Of a DNA stretch of 64,000 bases, positions 9,710 to 18,760 are shown piece by piece. The notes beneath the pieces are model-generated. The model did no database searches. It was given only the letters and a program-made list of their open reading frames with translations, and was not told the origin of the DNA. A program made the position numbers and the translations under genes. Numbering within the stretch: position 1 is the first letter of the stretch; the number at the start of each line of letters is the position of its first letter. Source of the DNA: a virus; IMG/VR virus record IMGVR_UViG_3300032032_000001, positions 62,001-126,000 of that record; one strand, given 5' to 3'.

Positions 9710-10525
9710 ATGAAGCAACCGAACGAATATTGGCTAAAATATATGCTGATGTTCTCGGGCCTGACCCTGGAGCAGATTGCCGAAATGGCGATCATGTACG
9801 AGATGACGCCGCCGGATACAACGTATCTGTCCGCGCTTAGGGACAAACTCCTAGAAACGCGCCCGACACCATTTCGCATAACCTCTACCGAAGCCCGAGC
9901 ATGGGTGCGTAGGCAGAGGTTTATGTCGTTGGTCAAAGAAGATAAGTACGCTGTAAAAGCGAGGGACCTTCTTGGGGACACACGAGTTCGCCCAATCGTA
10001 GAGGCATTAATTTTATCAGACATGCCCCATGACGAGGTGTCTTCATATACTAAGATTATCACGGGGGCACAGGTTTCCAAACGCACGCTCGAAATGTTCC
10101 AGCACTACTTCTGGAATCGCGATTTATTATCAACTAGGCAGTGGTACTCCTACCTAGAGGGCCATCCTAAAAACATCACCCTTAAGGCGTGTTACGCACA
10201 AGGCCCGAAGTTTGCGCTTTGGAAATCAGGATACCGACCAGAGCTTCAGCAGAAGGAGGTCATTAAGGGCCTGTTTGATGAATCTGCCATGCGTTTTTTT
10301 GAGACCACTGCCATGCCCAACGGCAAAGACACGGCGATGACGGCGAAGCTTTGGGCTGAAAATATATTTAGAGCTACAGAAGAATTAAATAGGACCGGGG
10401 ACGCTGTTCAGCAGGTGGTTGACGGCCTACGTGACATTGCAATTAAATTGGGCAAGCGGGACATATCTAGCATCCACGAACTGGCTGACCCAGCAGATGA
10501 GGAGGACAGTGATGTTCGGGAGTGA
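9710..10525 (+). CDS. Hypothetical helical protein
   Basis: A 271-residue, mostly helical protein rich in Trp, Tyr and Arg (for example REARAWVRRQRFMSL-like segments and WNRDLLSTRQWYSYL). There is no clear Shine-Dalgarno sequence before its ATG, so it may be translated by coupling. The C-terminus is acidic (ADPADEEDSD). A DNA-binding or small-terminase role was considered because of the helical pattern, but no helix-turn-helix can be shown with confidence. Confidence 0.8.
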   Translation: MKQPNEYWLKYMLMFSGLTLEQIAEMAIMYEMTPPDTTYLSALRDKLLETRPTPFRITSTEARAWVRRQRFMSLVKEDKYAVKARDLLGDTRVRPIVEALILSDMPHDEVSSYTKIITGAQVSKRTLEMFQHYFWNRDLLSTRQWYSYLEGHPKNITLKACYAQGPKFALWKSGYRPELQQKEVIKGLFDESAMRFFETTAMPNGKDTAMTAKLWAENIFRATEELNRTGDAVQQVVDGLRDIAIKLGKRDISSIHELADPADEEDSDVRE

Positions 10526-10835
10526 CGTGTCTATACAGGCAATTATATTCAAACCGGCGAAGACCAAAATTCCAGGGGTTCGATCTGAGTACTATTTAAC
10601 GGATAATGGTATCAAGTTCCATCTTTGGAAAGACCCTGAGTTTCCTGAGGGTCTAGGGGACCACATACTTAAGGCTTGGGGAAGGTTCCCAAAAGAAACA
10701 CTAATTGTTGAGTATGTCCCCGAAGTTGATAGTTGGTATGCCGAGATAAAAGAAATCGGAATCGGACTTAGTGAGATGCTGATAGAGAGCCTGCTTAAAA
10801 AAATAGCGGCGGAGGTAAAAAAAGCTGATGGCTAG
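10512..10835 (+). CDS. Hypothetical small protein
   Basis: 107 residues. The ATG at 10512 is chosen because GGAGGA lies five bases upstream; a longer reading from 10419 has no such site and would overlap the previous gene by over 100 bases. It starts 14 bases inside the previous gene. Mixed alpha/beta with a central WKDPEFPEGLGDHILKAWG segment and a lysine-rich C-terminal helix. Family not recognised. Confidence 0.75.
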   Translation: MFGSDVSIQAIIFKPAKTKIPGVRSEYYLTDNGIKFHLWKDPEFPEGLGDHILKAWGRFPKETLIVEYVPEVDSWYAEIKEIGIGLSEMLIESLLKKIAAEVKKADG

Positions 10836-11559
10836 TAAACCAAAAAAGCAAGACCCAACGTATTTCAAGGCGCTTGCGGCATCAGCTCCCGTCTTTGGCG
10901 CGAAGGCAATCATCGGCGATCTCCCTAAAGGCGCGTTAGAAAAGGCTGTCCAATTAAAGATCGAACGCAACACTCCCATGAAGCGCGGACTCAAGCAGGG
11001 GGTAAAGGGCCGTGGATTTGGCAGAGCTGTTGGCGGACTTACTGGGGTTCTTACAGCGCCCCTGTACCTTAAAGGGTTGAGTCTTCTTAGCTCGAAGAAA
11101 CGCTCGGACAAGAAAAAAGGTATGGCCCTAATCTCAGGCGTCACAGGAGCTTACCAGCTTCAAAAAGGCGTTAATGAGGGGTTCTTCGAGCACGCCAGGA
11201 AAGGTAGGGGTGCCGCCGTTAAGCGTGGATTAGGGCTTGGTCTTGGAAGGCTTTCCTACAAAGTTCCTGCCGCCTTACTGATGGCAAAAGCCGTGGCTGA
11301 TGGGCAGAAGAAGGGCAAGGGTAATAAAGGTTTAGCCAACGTAGCCCTCTTGGGCGCTCTGTCTGGCGCGGGTAGCCGTGTTGGAGATGTGGCTAGTGAG
11401 AAGGTGTTCGGAAAGATTACCTCAGGAAAGAAGATTAATTTTAATAAAGCGCTCGGTAGGAAAGTCTTGGGTGCCGCCGGTGGCGGCGCTGCTGGTGGAC
11501 TGCTTGGTGGGCTTATTTTGTCCAAGGCTGTCTCAATGGCTAAAGACTCACTCAAGTAA
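10828..11559 (+). CDS. Gly/Ala/Lys-rich protein, possible internal virion protein
   Basis: A 243-residue, strongly basic protein rich in Gly, Ala and Lys. Glycine-zipper-like segments occur around residues 65-80 and at AAGGGAAGGLLGGLIL near the C-terminus. These could insert into or associate with membranes, as seen in some ejected internal proteins. It overlaps the previous gene by eight bases. No known family recognised. Confidence 0.75.
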   Translation: MASKPKKQDPTYFKALAASAPVFGAKAIIGDLPKGALEKAVQLKIERNTPMKRGLKQGVKGRGFGRAVGGLTGVLTAPLYLKGLSLLSSKKRSDKKKGMALISGVTGAYQLQKGVNEGFFEHARKGRGAAVKRGLGLGLGRLSYKVPAALLMAKAVADGQKKGKGNKGLANVALLGALSGAGSRVGDVASEKVFGKITSGKKINFNKALGRKVLGAAGGGAAGGLLGGLILSKAVSMAKDSLK

Positions 11560-11571
11560 AGGATACTCAAG

Positions 11572-12180
11572 ATGGATAACAAAGAACTCAAAAAATCTGC
11601 CTTAGCCCAAACGCTAAAAGAGAAGCTCTCAGCGGCTGTCCAGGCGGGGAACCCTATGCAGGCCAAGCCCACACCGAATATGGGTAAATTGCAGCAAGAC
11701 CCGAAGATTCAACAAGCCGTAGCTGAGGCCAAAAAGATGAATAAGGGGGACCTGAAAGCTGGCGTTAAAAACATGATGGCCCAAAACACCCAGGCTAAAA
11801 ACACCCAGGGCACGCCGCCTGCGCCAGCAGCGCAACCGGCACCAGCAGCGCAACCAGCAGCGCCAATGGGAAGCGCCCAGGCGGCGACACAGGGTATGCA
11901 ACCCGCTCCTCCGCCTCCCGCCCCGCCCCAGCAGGCTATCAAAAAGCCTCCTGTAGCTCTCGCAGCTGGAGCGGCACAGCCCGCTCCTCCAACAGAGGAT
12001 CAGAGGAAAGAGCAAGCTAAAACTGAGCATACCCAAAGGGCGTTAGTAGGTAATACTGCCCCGGACCCACAGCAGGCCGCTATTAAAAGACAGAAAAGGT
12101 TCACCCGAGGAGGGGGAAATTTTCAGGCACGGCTAGATAGGGCCCGGGCAAGAACAGCGCAGGGCACGGAGACACCATAA
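11572..12180 (+). CDS. Low-complexity Ala/Pro/Gln-rich protein
   Basis: 202 residues. A short helical N-terminus (ELKKSALAQTLKEKL) is followed by long disordered Ala-Pro-Gln stretches, including a tandem APAAQP repeat encoded around 11820-11865, and a basic C-terminus (KRQKRFTRGG). Probably an unstructured linker, scaffold-like or DNA-associated virion protein. Its stop overlaps the start of the helicase gene by one base (TAATG). Confidence 0.75.
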   Translation: MDNKELKKSALAQTLKEKLSAAVQAGNPMQAKPTPNMGKLQQDPKIQQAVAEAKKMNKGDLKAGVKNMMAQNTQAKNTQGTPPAPAAQPAPAAQPAAPMGSAQAATQGMQPAPPPPAPPQQAIKKPPVALAAGAAQPAPPTEDQRKEQAKTEHTQRALVGNTAPDPQQAAIKRQKRFTRGGGNFQARLDRARARTAQGTETP

Positions 12181-14000
12181 TGAGCCTGGGCGACTACCTC
12201 ATAAAATCCGCCGCTGCGGACGTTGGCAAGGAGAAGAAGCCTCACGGCACCGGTATCCCTGCCATGAAGGAGTGGTTCGCCCCATACCCGCACCAAAAGA
12301 GAGCCATTGACCGACTGTTCTCCAACAAGGGCAAGATGATTCTGGCCCACGAGATGGGGACCGGAAAAACCGCAGCGTCTATCTACGGCTTTGAGCGCCT
12401 CCGTCACGAAGGGAAAGCAAAGAAAGCCTTGGTGGTGTGCCCCTCAGGGCTTAGAGCAAACTTCGCTGAGGGCGGAGTACAGAAATTCACGACAAGTTCT
12501 GTCGAGGTCGTTGGTTCAGCGTCTGAGGTCTCCAAGAAGGCTGGGTATGTTAGGCCCGGTAGCGAAGGTGGCGCAGCGTACACGATTGTCAGCTACGCGC
12601 AGTTCAGGCGAGACCCTGAAGGATTCATGAAAAGAACGGGGGCTGACACCCTCATCCTTGATGAGTTCCACAAGACGCGTAATGAGCGAGCCTCCACGTT
12701 TAAGGCAGCGCTCGCCGCCCGCAGGTACGCCCATAACTTCATGGGGCTTACAGCATCACTGATTAATAACAATCCAGGCGAAGTGGCTACGCTGATGACT
12801 ATCTCTGAGAAGAACAGAGATATGTCTCCAACAGAATTTCGGAAAAGGTTCACCAAGACCATTGGCTACACAAAAGGATTTGGTGGCGGAAAAAAGAAAA
12901 TCAAAGGCTTTAAGAACGTAGAGGAACTTAAAGCTCGTACCCAGCCAAAGATCGACCATGTCCGGACAGGCGACCTGAAGGGCAAAACTATGCCCAGGAA
13001 AGATGTCCAAAACATTGATGTTGAGATGTCCCCCAAGCAGTACCAGCTGTACCAACTGGCATTAGACAAGCTCGGGCCCCTGAAAGAACGGGTGCTTCGG
13101 AGCGACCCAAACGTTTCAGTCAGAGAGGCGGAGTTCCTGTTCGCGCAAATATCTGCCGCTAGACAGGTCGCAAACTCAGTCCACACGGGACGCAAGGACA
13201 TCACTCCTGAGAAATCGTCCAGAATCACCCCGAAGGTGAACAGGCTGCTGACGGACACCGAGTCTCATTTAGCTTCAAAGCCGGATAACAAAGTTGTCCT
13301 CTATTCTAACCTTGTTCGGGGAGGGGTTGATGTCCTCTCTGCTGGGCTGACGGCTCGTGGCATTGATCACGCACTGTTTGTAGGCAAGGGCAAGGAGGTC
13401 GGTGGCAGGAAGGTGACTGGGATAACCAGACAGAAGGGCGTTCAGGAGTACAAGGACGGGAAGAAGCGAGTAATTGTTCTGAGTGGTGCGGGCGCTGAAG
13501 GCCTGGACCTTAAGAACTCCACTGCTTTTTACGCCCTGGATGGACACTTCAACCCGCAGCGTATTCTACAGGCAGAAGCGCGTGCAAGACGGCTGGGCGG
13601 CCAGAAGCATCGTGAAGAAAAGAACCGGGCAGTGGACACGCGTAGGTATAGGAGCGTGGTCCCGAAGTCGTCCCACCCAGGGATCATCGGCAAGATGTTC
13701 GGAAGAAAGGTGCCTAAGACAACGGACCAGTGGATGTACGATGTCGCAGGCCGGAAGCATAAAGAGCAGGAACAGTTCTACAAGGCCTTCCGAGAGCCGC
13801 CTAAGCATATTTATAAGTATAGAGACAAGAACGGGAGGGTTCGATATGTATACCCCAAAAAGCAGCAAAAGCAGCAGAGTAAGCCAGGAATCTTTTCTAG
13901 ACTCTTCTCCAGAAAGCCCACCGTCCCAACTGCTGAGCAAGTTGGGCGTGCGACAGGTACCCAGCTTGCGATTAGCGCAAACAGACCAACGGTGTCTTAA
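12180..14000 (+). CDS. SNF2-type superfamily 2 helicase/ATPase
   Basis: 606 residues with a full set of SF2/SNF2 motifs. Motif Q/I region YPHQKRAIDRLF and HEMGTGKTA (about 57-65, Walker A); VVCPSGLR (Ia); TLILDEFHK (II, DEFH rather than DEAH); GLTAS (III); NKVVLYSNLVRGG (IV); SGAGAEGLDL (V); QAEARARRLGG (VI). Such enzymes translocate on double-stranded DNA using ATP. The N-terminus GDYLIKSAAAD resembles short N-terminal segments of neighbouring virion-type proteins. Lying inside the structural block just before terminase, it may act in packaging or enter the cell with the DNA; that role is inferred. Confidence 0.93.
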   Translation: MSLGDYLIKSAAADVGKEKKPHGTGIPAMKEWFAPYPHQKRAIDRLFSNKGKMILAHEMGTGKTAASIYGFERLRHEGKAKKALVVCPSGLRANFAEGGVQKFTTSSVEVVGSASEVSKKAGYVRPGSEGGAAYTIVSYAQFRRDPEGFMKRTGADTLILDEFHKTRNERASTFKAALAARRYAHNFMGLTASLINNNPGEVATLMTISEKNRDMSPTEFRKRFTKTIGYTKGFGGGKKKIKGFKNVEELKARTQPKIDHVRTGDLKGKTMPRKDVQNIDVEMSPKQYQLYQLALDKLGPLKERVLRSDPNVSVREAEFLFAQISAARQVANSVHTGRKDITPEKSSRITPKVNRLLTDTESHLASKPDNKVVLYSNLVRGGVDVLSAGLTARGIDHALFVGKGKEVGGRKVTGITRQKGVQEYKDGKKRVIVLSGAGAEGLDLKNSTAFYALDGHFNPQRILQAEARARRLGGQKHREEKNRAVDTRRYRSVVPKSSHPGIIGKMFGRKVPKTTDQWMYDVAGRKHKEQEQFYKAFREPPKHIYKYRDKNGRVRYVYPKKQQKQQSKPGIFSRLFSRKPTVPTAEQVGRATGTQLAISANRPTVS

Positions 14001-14130
14001 CTGTGCTCAGTTTATGTACGCTGCTGGCCGTGCCCACTCGGGCGATGGGGAGTGCTCTATGCACCGCACACCTGTTAGGGAAGACTTTGTGTGCGATGGG
14101 TGGGAAGACGTTAACGGCGACGAAGAGTGA
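13948..14130 (+). CDS. Small cysteine-rich (possible metal-binding) protein
   Basis: About 60 residues read in a different frame from the helicase end and running past it. Four cysteines are arranged as CLNC, then EC and VC (CxxC-x15-C-x11-C), followed by DGWED, which resembles small iron-sulfur or zinc proteins in phages. The part beyond 14000 is clearly protein-like. The start is uncertain: GTG 13948 is used, with TTG 13942 and TTG 13966 as alternatives, none with a good ribosome-binding site. Confidence 0.5.
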   Translation: MRQVPSLRLAQTDQRCLNCAQFMYAAGRAHSGDGECSMHRTPVREDFVCDGWEDVNGDEE

Positions 14131-14425
14131 TTATAGCAGTACCGGTCTTCTTATTGATTGTTATCTTGGCTCTTGGGATGAAATCTTTGACTAACTGGCC
14201 AATCAATTGTTTATTATGGTGTGATATTGGTGGCCACAATTTTAACACGTAGGTATTTTCTTCTGTATGAGTGTATTCGATAAAATCATTACCGACTGCT
14301 CTAGAAAGAGAGCCAGCAAGCCGATGGATGGTGTCTTTAGCTATGTCGCTTCCGTATGAAATAGCAGAGGAAAGCCCGGATCGGTCGTTGTTTCCTACTG
14401 AGTTTGTTGGGTCTTTCTTCAACAT
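14111..14425 (-). CDS. Possible antisense gene overlapping the terminase start
   Basis: 104-residue frame on the opposite strand to all neighbours. It fills the 200-base gap before terminase but overlaps the terminase 5' end by about 80 bases. The composition looks protein-like, ending in beta-type sequence (RAKITINKKTGTAIITLRRR). GGGAGGGG directly precedes the ATG at 14425, closer than usual. No family recognised. It could be spurious; the alternative is that terminase begins further downstream or that this gap is non-coding. Confidence 0.4.
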   Translation of the reverse strand: MLKKDPTNSVGNNDRSGLSSAISYGSDIAKDTIHRLAGSLSRAVGNDFIEYTHTEENTYVLKLWPPISHHNKQLIGQLVKDFIPRAKITINKKTGTAIITLRRR

Positions 14426-15968
14426 CCCCTCCCTGGGTGAGCTTGAGAAGTTCTCCTTTAGGGGGCGTAGGTACCTTGTGCCTATCTACGACACGCCCGC
14501 CAAGAGGCTTCTGCTTCAGTGCGGTCGTCAGGTTGAGAAAAGTACGACCCTGGGTAATATTATCCTAACATACTCAATGCTACGCAGACACTTTAGATCA
14601 CTGTTTGTCAGCCCGACGCAGCAGCAGACTGAGACATTCTCTAGGGATAGAATTGCTACACCTACCGAGCTTTCGTCAACCCTTAAAGCGTTTACTCGTG
14701 GGGATGGGACTAAAGACAACGTATTGTACAAGAAGTATGTAACCGGTTCGGATATTACGCTGAGATACGCCTTCCTACACGCTGATCGTGTTCGTGGTAT
14801 CTCCGCAGACATGCTCTTGCTAGATGAGATCCAGGACATTTTGACAGATGTGATTCCTGTTATTGAGGAGTCCCTGTCCCACTCGCCGTTTAAGATTCTT
14901 AGGTATTCCGGCACGCCCAAAAGCCTGGACAATACGATCAGCTACTACTGGAATCAGTTTTCCACCCAAAACGAATGGGTAATCCCCTGCGAGGCGTGCA
15001 ATAAGTGGAACGTTATTGGTGAGAACAGTATTGGCCCCGTAGGGCTTATTTGCGACAAGTGCGGCAAGTCTATAGATCCTGATCATCAAAGAGCGCAATG
15101 GGCATCCATGAGATCTCCGGAGTGGCTTACTAATCCGCCTGTGAATACTCCGTTTGAGGGTTACAGGATCCCCCAGGTGATCGCCCCGTGGATAAACTGG
15201 AACGACATTCTAGACAAACAAAAGCGCTACAGCAGGGCGCAGTTCTTTAACGAGGTTCTTGGGCTTGGCTACGACTCTGGTGAAAAGCCGATTACCCGAG
15301 ACCTTCTGATTGAACACTGTTCCAATGAACCGAATAACCTAGAAACAGCACTAAAGCTCAATGCGCGAGGAACCGGGGCCTGCTGCATGGGGATTGACTG
15401 GGGAACGGGAGAAAACACCTACACCGTCCTTACTGTTGGGAAATACTTCGGTAATAAGTTTAGATATATCTACTTCAAGCAGTTTTCTGGACCTGAGGCT
15501 GAGCCAGAAGTGATGATGAAAAACATTGTCAACTTAGTGCATCAATTTAAATGCGAATGTATCGGCGTTGACTACGGCGGTGGGTTTGACCGCAACGATA
15601 AGCTGATCCGAACTTTTGGGATAACACGTATCGCTAGATATCAGTATGTAAATACGCGGCGCATATACTTCGACAAAACGCTTGCAAGGTTTATGGTTAA
15701 TAGAACCGAAGCGTTGATGTCGGTCATTAATGCGTTAAACAGGAAAGATACATTCATGCTCCCCAGGTGGGATACTTTTGAGACGCCCTTTGCAAGCGAC
15801 ATGCTTTCTGTATTTACTGAGTACAACGAGGCCCGAAGAACGACTATTATTAATAAGACTCCTGGGACTACGGACGATACATTGCACGCAATGACTTACT
15901 GTTTCCTAGCGTCTATGATAAAGCACCCAAGACCTGATATATTAGCACCGAGTGGAGACAAAGACTAG
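14343..15968 (+). CDS. terL: Terminase large subunit
   Basis: The DNA-packaging motor ATPase and nuclease. The ATPase part has a Walker A-like CGRQVEKST, a Walker B MLLLDEIQD and a following SGTP coupling motif. A zinc ribbon (CEAC...CDKCG) sits between the ATPase and nuclease halves. The RNase H-like nuclease has MGIDWGTGENTY, CIGVDYGGGFDRND and a final TDDTLHAM with acidic residues for metal binding. Length (about 541 residues) fits the family. The start is uncertain: ATG 14343 is used, with ATG 14328 and GTG 14271 in frame; none has a strong ribosome-binding site. Confidence 0.93.
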   Translation: MSLPYEIAEESPDRSLFPTEFVGSFFNIPSLGELEKFSFRGRRYLVPIYDTPAKRLLLQCGRQVEKSTTLGNIILTYSMLRRHFRSLFVSPTQQQTETFSRDRIATPTELSSTLKAFTRGDGTKDNVLYKKYVTGSDITLRYAFLHADRVRGISADMLLLDEIQDILTDVIPVIEESLSHSPFKILRYSGTPKSLDNTISYYWNQFSTQNEWVIPCEACNKWNVIGENSIGPVGLICDKCGKSIDPDHQRAQWASMRSPEWLTNPPVNTPFEGYRIPQVIAPWINWNDILDKQKRYSRAQFFNEVLGLGYDSGEKPITRDLLIEHCSNEPNNLETALKLNARGTGACCMGIDWGTGENTYTVLTVGKYFGNKFRYIYFKQFSGPEAEPEVMMKNIVNLVHQFKCECIGVDYGGGFDRNDKLIRTFGITRIARYQYVNTRRIYFDKTLARFMVNRTEALMSVINALNRKDTFMLPRWDTFETPFASDMLSVFTEYNEARRTTIINKTPGTTDDTLHAMTYCFLASMIKHPRPDILAPSGDKD

Positions 15969-16526
15969 ATGTTCAGCAAGCAAGCCAAATTAAGATCTTT
16001 GCTTAAAGCAAAGCTGCGTGAAGCAGGACTCCTGAAGTCCGTGCGTAGCGGTAAGCTAGATTTTAAGGAGCTTGGTAATAGCCCTATGTTTCGGGTCCCA
16101 GACTCCCTAAAGAAGGTTAAGGGGCTTACCCCTGATGACCTCACAAGTCTGAAGAAACACCACCATGGACGACTTGCGGCCCGAAACCCTGATAAGGGTT
16201 ACTTGGCTGCCGCTAATGAACTCGGAGAGAAAGGTGCCATCTCTGAGGCCGAGATGCATAAATTAATTTCTGATCACCCACACTGGTCCAATATCGCTAA
16301 AGGGCTTCTAGCTAAAGGCAGCAAAAAAACAAAGACGCTGGGTCTAACCAGATCTGAGATTCTGGAGAATCCTGGGGCGGCGGCTGCTGGAGAAGTTATT
16401 ACTAGGGATATGGTCAAGGGGCTCTCAAGGGCCTTCAAGGGTAAAGAAGGCCTACTTAAGGGCAAGAAAATAAACGTTAACCTGCGAGTGAGCGGCGAGA
16501 AGCCCCAGCTCAGAGTTATCAAGTAA
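15969..16526 (+). CDS. Hypothetical basic virion-region protein
   Basis: A 185-residue basic protein starting on the base after the terminase stop. Lys-rich N-terminus (SKQAKLRSLLKAKLREAG), helical middle and beta-like C-terminus (KKINVNLRVSGEKPQLRVIK). No known domain. Likely a small head-region protein because of its place between terminase and protease. Confidence 0.75.
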   Translation: MFSKQAKLRSLLKAKLREAGLLKSVRSGKLDFKELGNSPMFRVPDSLKKVKGLTPDDLTSLKKHHHGRLAARNPDKGYLAAANELGEKGAISEAEMHKLISDHPHWSNIAKGLLAKGSKKTKTLGLTRSEILENPGAAAAGEVITRDMVKGLSRAFKGKEGLLKGKKINVNLRVSGEKPQLRVIK

Positions 16527-16537
16527 AGGGGTATACC

Positions 16538-17599
16538 ATGGATTTTGTTCAATATTTATCATCTAAAGAAGATGCTGGCGCATCTCCAGAAACTCTCCGC
16601 CAACTGGGTAGCCGTGCCGCAGTGCGCTTTGTTCAGGAAAAAGCCCCGCTAAACCATTCTATAGCCTCTATGGCTAAGGAAGCTGGGTTGAATATTGAGC
16701 AGGTTAGACGTGTGGCGGAGTACGCTAATAATGCTACATTCGCCCACCTGTTCAAGAACGGGTACGAAAAAAACATCACCTTCCCCATGGCTGACGCCTC
16801 CGCGATCATGCAGGAGAAGGACTCAACGGTCACCAAGACCGCCTCAACTAAGCCATATATCCCAGAGAGCAAGTATATTCCAGGACAGGAGTACGTCAGC
16901 ATCGACGACGCTTTCGGGGCGTCCGAAGACCTTGAAAAGGTTGCAGGCATCTCTGACACGGAACGACATGTTAAAGCGCTAGAATTTTTAGACCTAAAAA
17001 GGGAATCGGACAGGCTGGATAGTGAAATTAAGCTGGCCGCCGATGAGTTTGCCATCAAGCTGCACGGTCTTAAAGACTTGTGTAAAGAAGCAGCCAATAG
17101 CGGGTACACCCCGAGCACTATTGGGGCTGCCATTGAGTCGGCGAACCCCTCCGATGGTCTCCTCTCCGTCATTAAGACTGACTTTGAGGATTCGGTTTCT
17201 TTCGGGCATATGGACAAGCTCGCCTTTGGCGGCATGGCTGTTATGCCGGGGAACCCGGTCACTGGGCTCACCCAGGACCTGGAAGGCGTTAGCGGGAAGC
17301 TGGTTACAGCGCAGCAAGCTATGCACCGAGTCCAGATGGCCATGACCGAACTTTTAGGAATCCTTAGAGGCCCCGCTCCGGGAAGCGATATGGCCAACAC
17401 AGTCTTCAACCCAGGCGGTATGGGCTCTCAGCCCGCGCCTCCCCCAGGAGCCCCGGCTGCTCCGCAAGCGGCTGGCGCTCCTCCCCAGGAGACACCGTCG
17501 GCCTCTCCCCCCTCGCAGGGCGCAGCCGGGGCACCTACCTCCCCCGAACCCCAAGCACAGGGTGGTGGGTTAGGTCAATTATTTGGAGGTAATAGATGA
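16538..17599 (+). CDS. Hypothetical head-region protein with Pro-rich tail
   Basis: 353 residues preceded by AGGGG. The first 280 residues are mainly helical and contain several K-x-A motifs (AKEAG, TKTAS, EKVAG, DKLAF). The last 65 residues are Ala/Pro/Gln-rich and probably disordered. It overlaps the next gene by four bases (ATGA). No family recognised. It could be a scaffold or internal head protein; a portal is unlikely at this length. Confidence 0.8.
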   Translation: MDFVQYLSSKEDAGASPETLRQLGSRAAVRFVQEKAPLNHSIASMAKEAGLNIEQVRRVAEYANNATFAHLFKNGYEKNITFPMADASAIMQEKDSTVTKTASTKPYIPESKYIPGQEYVSIDDAFGASEDLEKVAGISDTERHVKALEFLDLKRESDRLDSEIKLAADEFAIKLHGLKDLCKEAANSGYTPSTIGAAIESANPSDGLLSVIKTDFEDSVSFGHMDKLAFGGMAVMPGNPVTGLTQDLEGVSGKLVTAQQAMHRVQMAMTELLGILRGPAPGSDMANTVFNPGGMGSQPAPPPGAPAAPQAAGAPPQETPSASPPSQGAAGAPTSPEPQAQGGGLGQLFGGNR

Positions 17600-18264
17600 T
17601 CGATCCAGCAAGAAAGATTGCCCTACTTACGGAGCTTGAGAAGCGAGCCGCCCCTGGGGATAGCTGGGATAATATTAAATCCTCTATTCGTGGTGGCGTT
17701 GACAGGATGAAGAATGCGCCAGTCATGGGCGGCCCCTCCCTAAACAAGATGATGAGTAGGGCGCACGGTGCCGCATGGGCTGGTCCGTCGAAAGTAGTCG
17801 CCGCTCCGATCAAGTCTGGAACCGAGCGTGCCAAAGAGCTTCTCCTCGGCGAGAAAGCTACGCACGGCCCACACAAAGGCTCCCGCCTGCACCCAGTCAA
17901 GGGTGGCCCTGGCGGGTACCATGGTGGACTTAAGGTTATCGAGAAGGCTGAGTATGATGCCATCAAGGCAGGCTCGAAGAAGGGGCAGGTCTCCGCAAGC
18001 AAAATTGGCGGTAAGACGTTCTATTTTAAGCGTAAGTTTAGACCAGGAGGCCTCGCTGGTGTGATGATGCGTCACCCAGGGAAGTCGGCGCTAGGAGCCC
18101 TAGCTCTTTACTGGCTCGCAAAGAAAGAAAACAGGCAGGCTGCTGGGCAAGCGGTCGGAGGTATGCTTCCAGGTATGCCGAAGGGCCCAACCGAGGACGT
18201 TCAAAAAGAATGGTCCCAGCAACTGTCTTACAAAAACCCGCTGTCTGAACAGGCCTGGGGATAA
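17596..18264 (+). CDS. Hypothetical basic protein
   Basis: 222 residues with GGAGG before its ATG. Basic N-terminal two thirds, then a hydrophobic stretch (GKSALGALALYWLA, about 160-175) that may be a membrane segment, and a polar C-terminus. It shares style with the two genes that follow (basic, one hydrophobic stretch), suggesting a set of related virion proteins. Function unknown. Confidence 0.75.
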   Translation: MIDPARKIALLTELEKRAAPGDSWDNIKSSIRGGVDRMKNAPVMGGPSLNKMMSRAHGAAWAGPSKVVAAPIKSGTERAKELLLGEKATHGPHKGSRLHPVKGGPGGYHGGLKVIEKAEYDAIKAGSKKGQVSASKIGGKTFYFKRKFRPGGLAGVMMRHPGKSALGALALYWLAKKENRQAAGQAVGGMLPGMPKGPTEDVQKEWSQQLSYKNPLSEQAWG

Positions 18265-18274
18265 GGAGTCCACA

Positions 18275-18757
18275 ATGGATAAAGAAGCTAAATTTCGACT
18301 CATGAAAGCCCTCAAGAACTCCGGCATTGCCCGTATGTACAGGGGGGCCATGACACCATCTGTGAGAGAAGGCCTCCAGAAAGGCCTTGTCTGGGGAACC
18401 GGTGCGGCTGGCCTTACGGCAGGTATTCGCGGTATGGATGCGGCCATCGATTCGGTGCGTGTACCCAGGCAAAAGCGTAAGGCTTTTAATGATATGATCG
18501 AGGATAACCCAACCCTCAAGAAAGAGAACACAAAGGATGTCGCCCGTATCTTTAATACGCTGCACACCTTCAACCCAGAGATGGCGAGTGATCCTCTGGT
18601 TGCCGGGTCTTTTATGCGTAGAGCACTCCAGTTCAAAGATGAGGGCCTTCAACCAGTCGATGTGAAGACTTTGGCTGAAGTTAGGAAGCTACACTCAGAC
18701 GGTAAGCGAAAAGAAACGCTACTTCAGGCCATGTTTGGCTCAAGCTTGCCAGGGTAA
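18275..18757 (+). CDS. Hypothetical protein
   Basis: 160 residues after AAGGAG. It begins MDKEAKFRLMKALK, a short basic helix like those opening other genes here. A Gly/Ala-rich segment (VWGTGAAGLTAGIRGMDAAI, about 43-62) could associate with membrane. The C-terminal half is helical. No recognised family. Confidence 0.75.
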   Translation: MDKEAKFRLMKALKNSGIARMYRGAMTPSVREGLQKGLVWGTGAAGLTAGIRGMDAAIDSVRVPRQKRKAFNDMIEDNPTLKKENTKDVARIFNTLHTFNPEMASDPLVAGSFMRRALQFKDEGLQPVDVKTLAEVRKLHSDGKRKETLLQAMFGSSLPG

Positions 18758-18760
18758 ACA

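Noticed and set aside
9710-10525. Terminase small subunit
   Set aside because: Helical and near the terminase region, but no clear helix-turn-helix or family motif, and 3.8 kb away from terminase large subunit.
11815-11870. Short tandem repeats suggesting a repeat array
   Set aside because: They encode the repeated APAAQP residues of a disordered protein; there are no spacers, so this is not a CRISPR array.
13483-13947. Upstream part of the frame leading into the small Cys protein
   Set aside because: It is a shadow of the helicase coding sequence; only the part after about 13948 looks protein-like and continues past the helicase stop.
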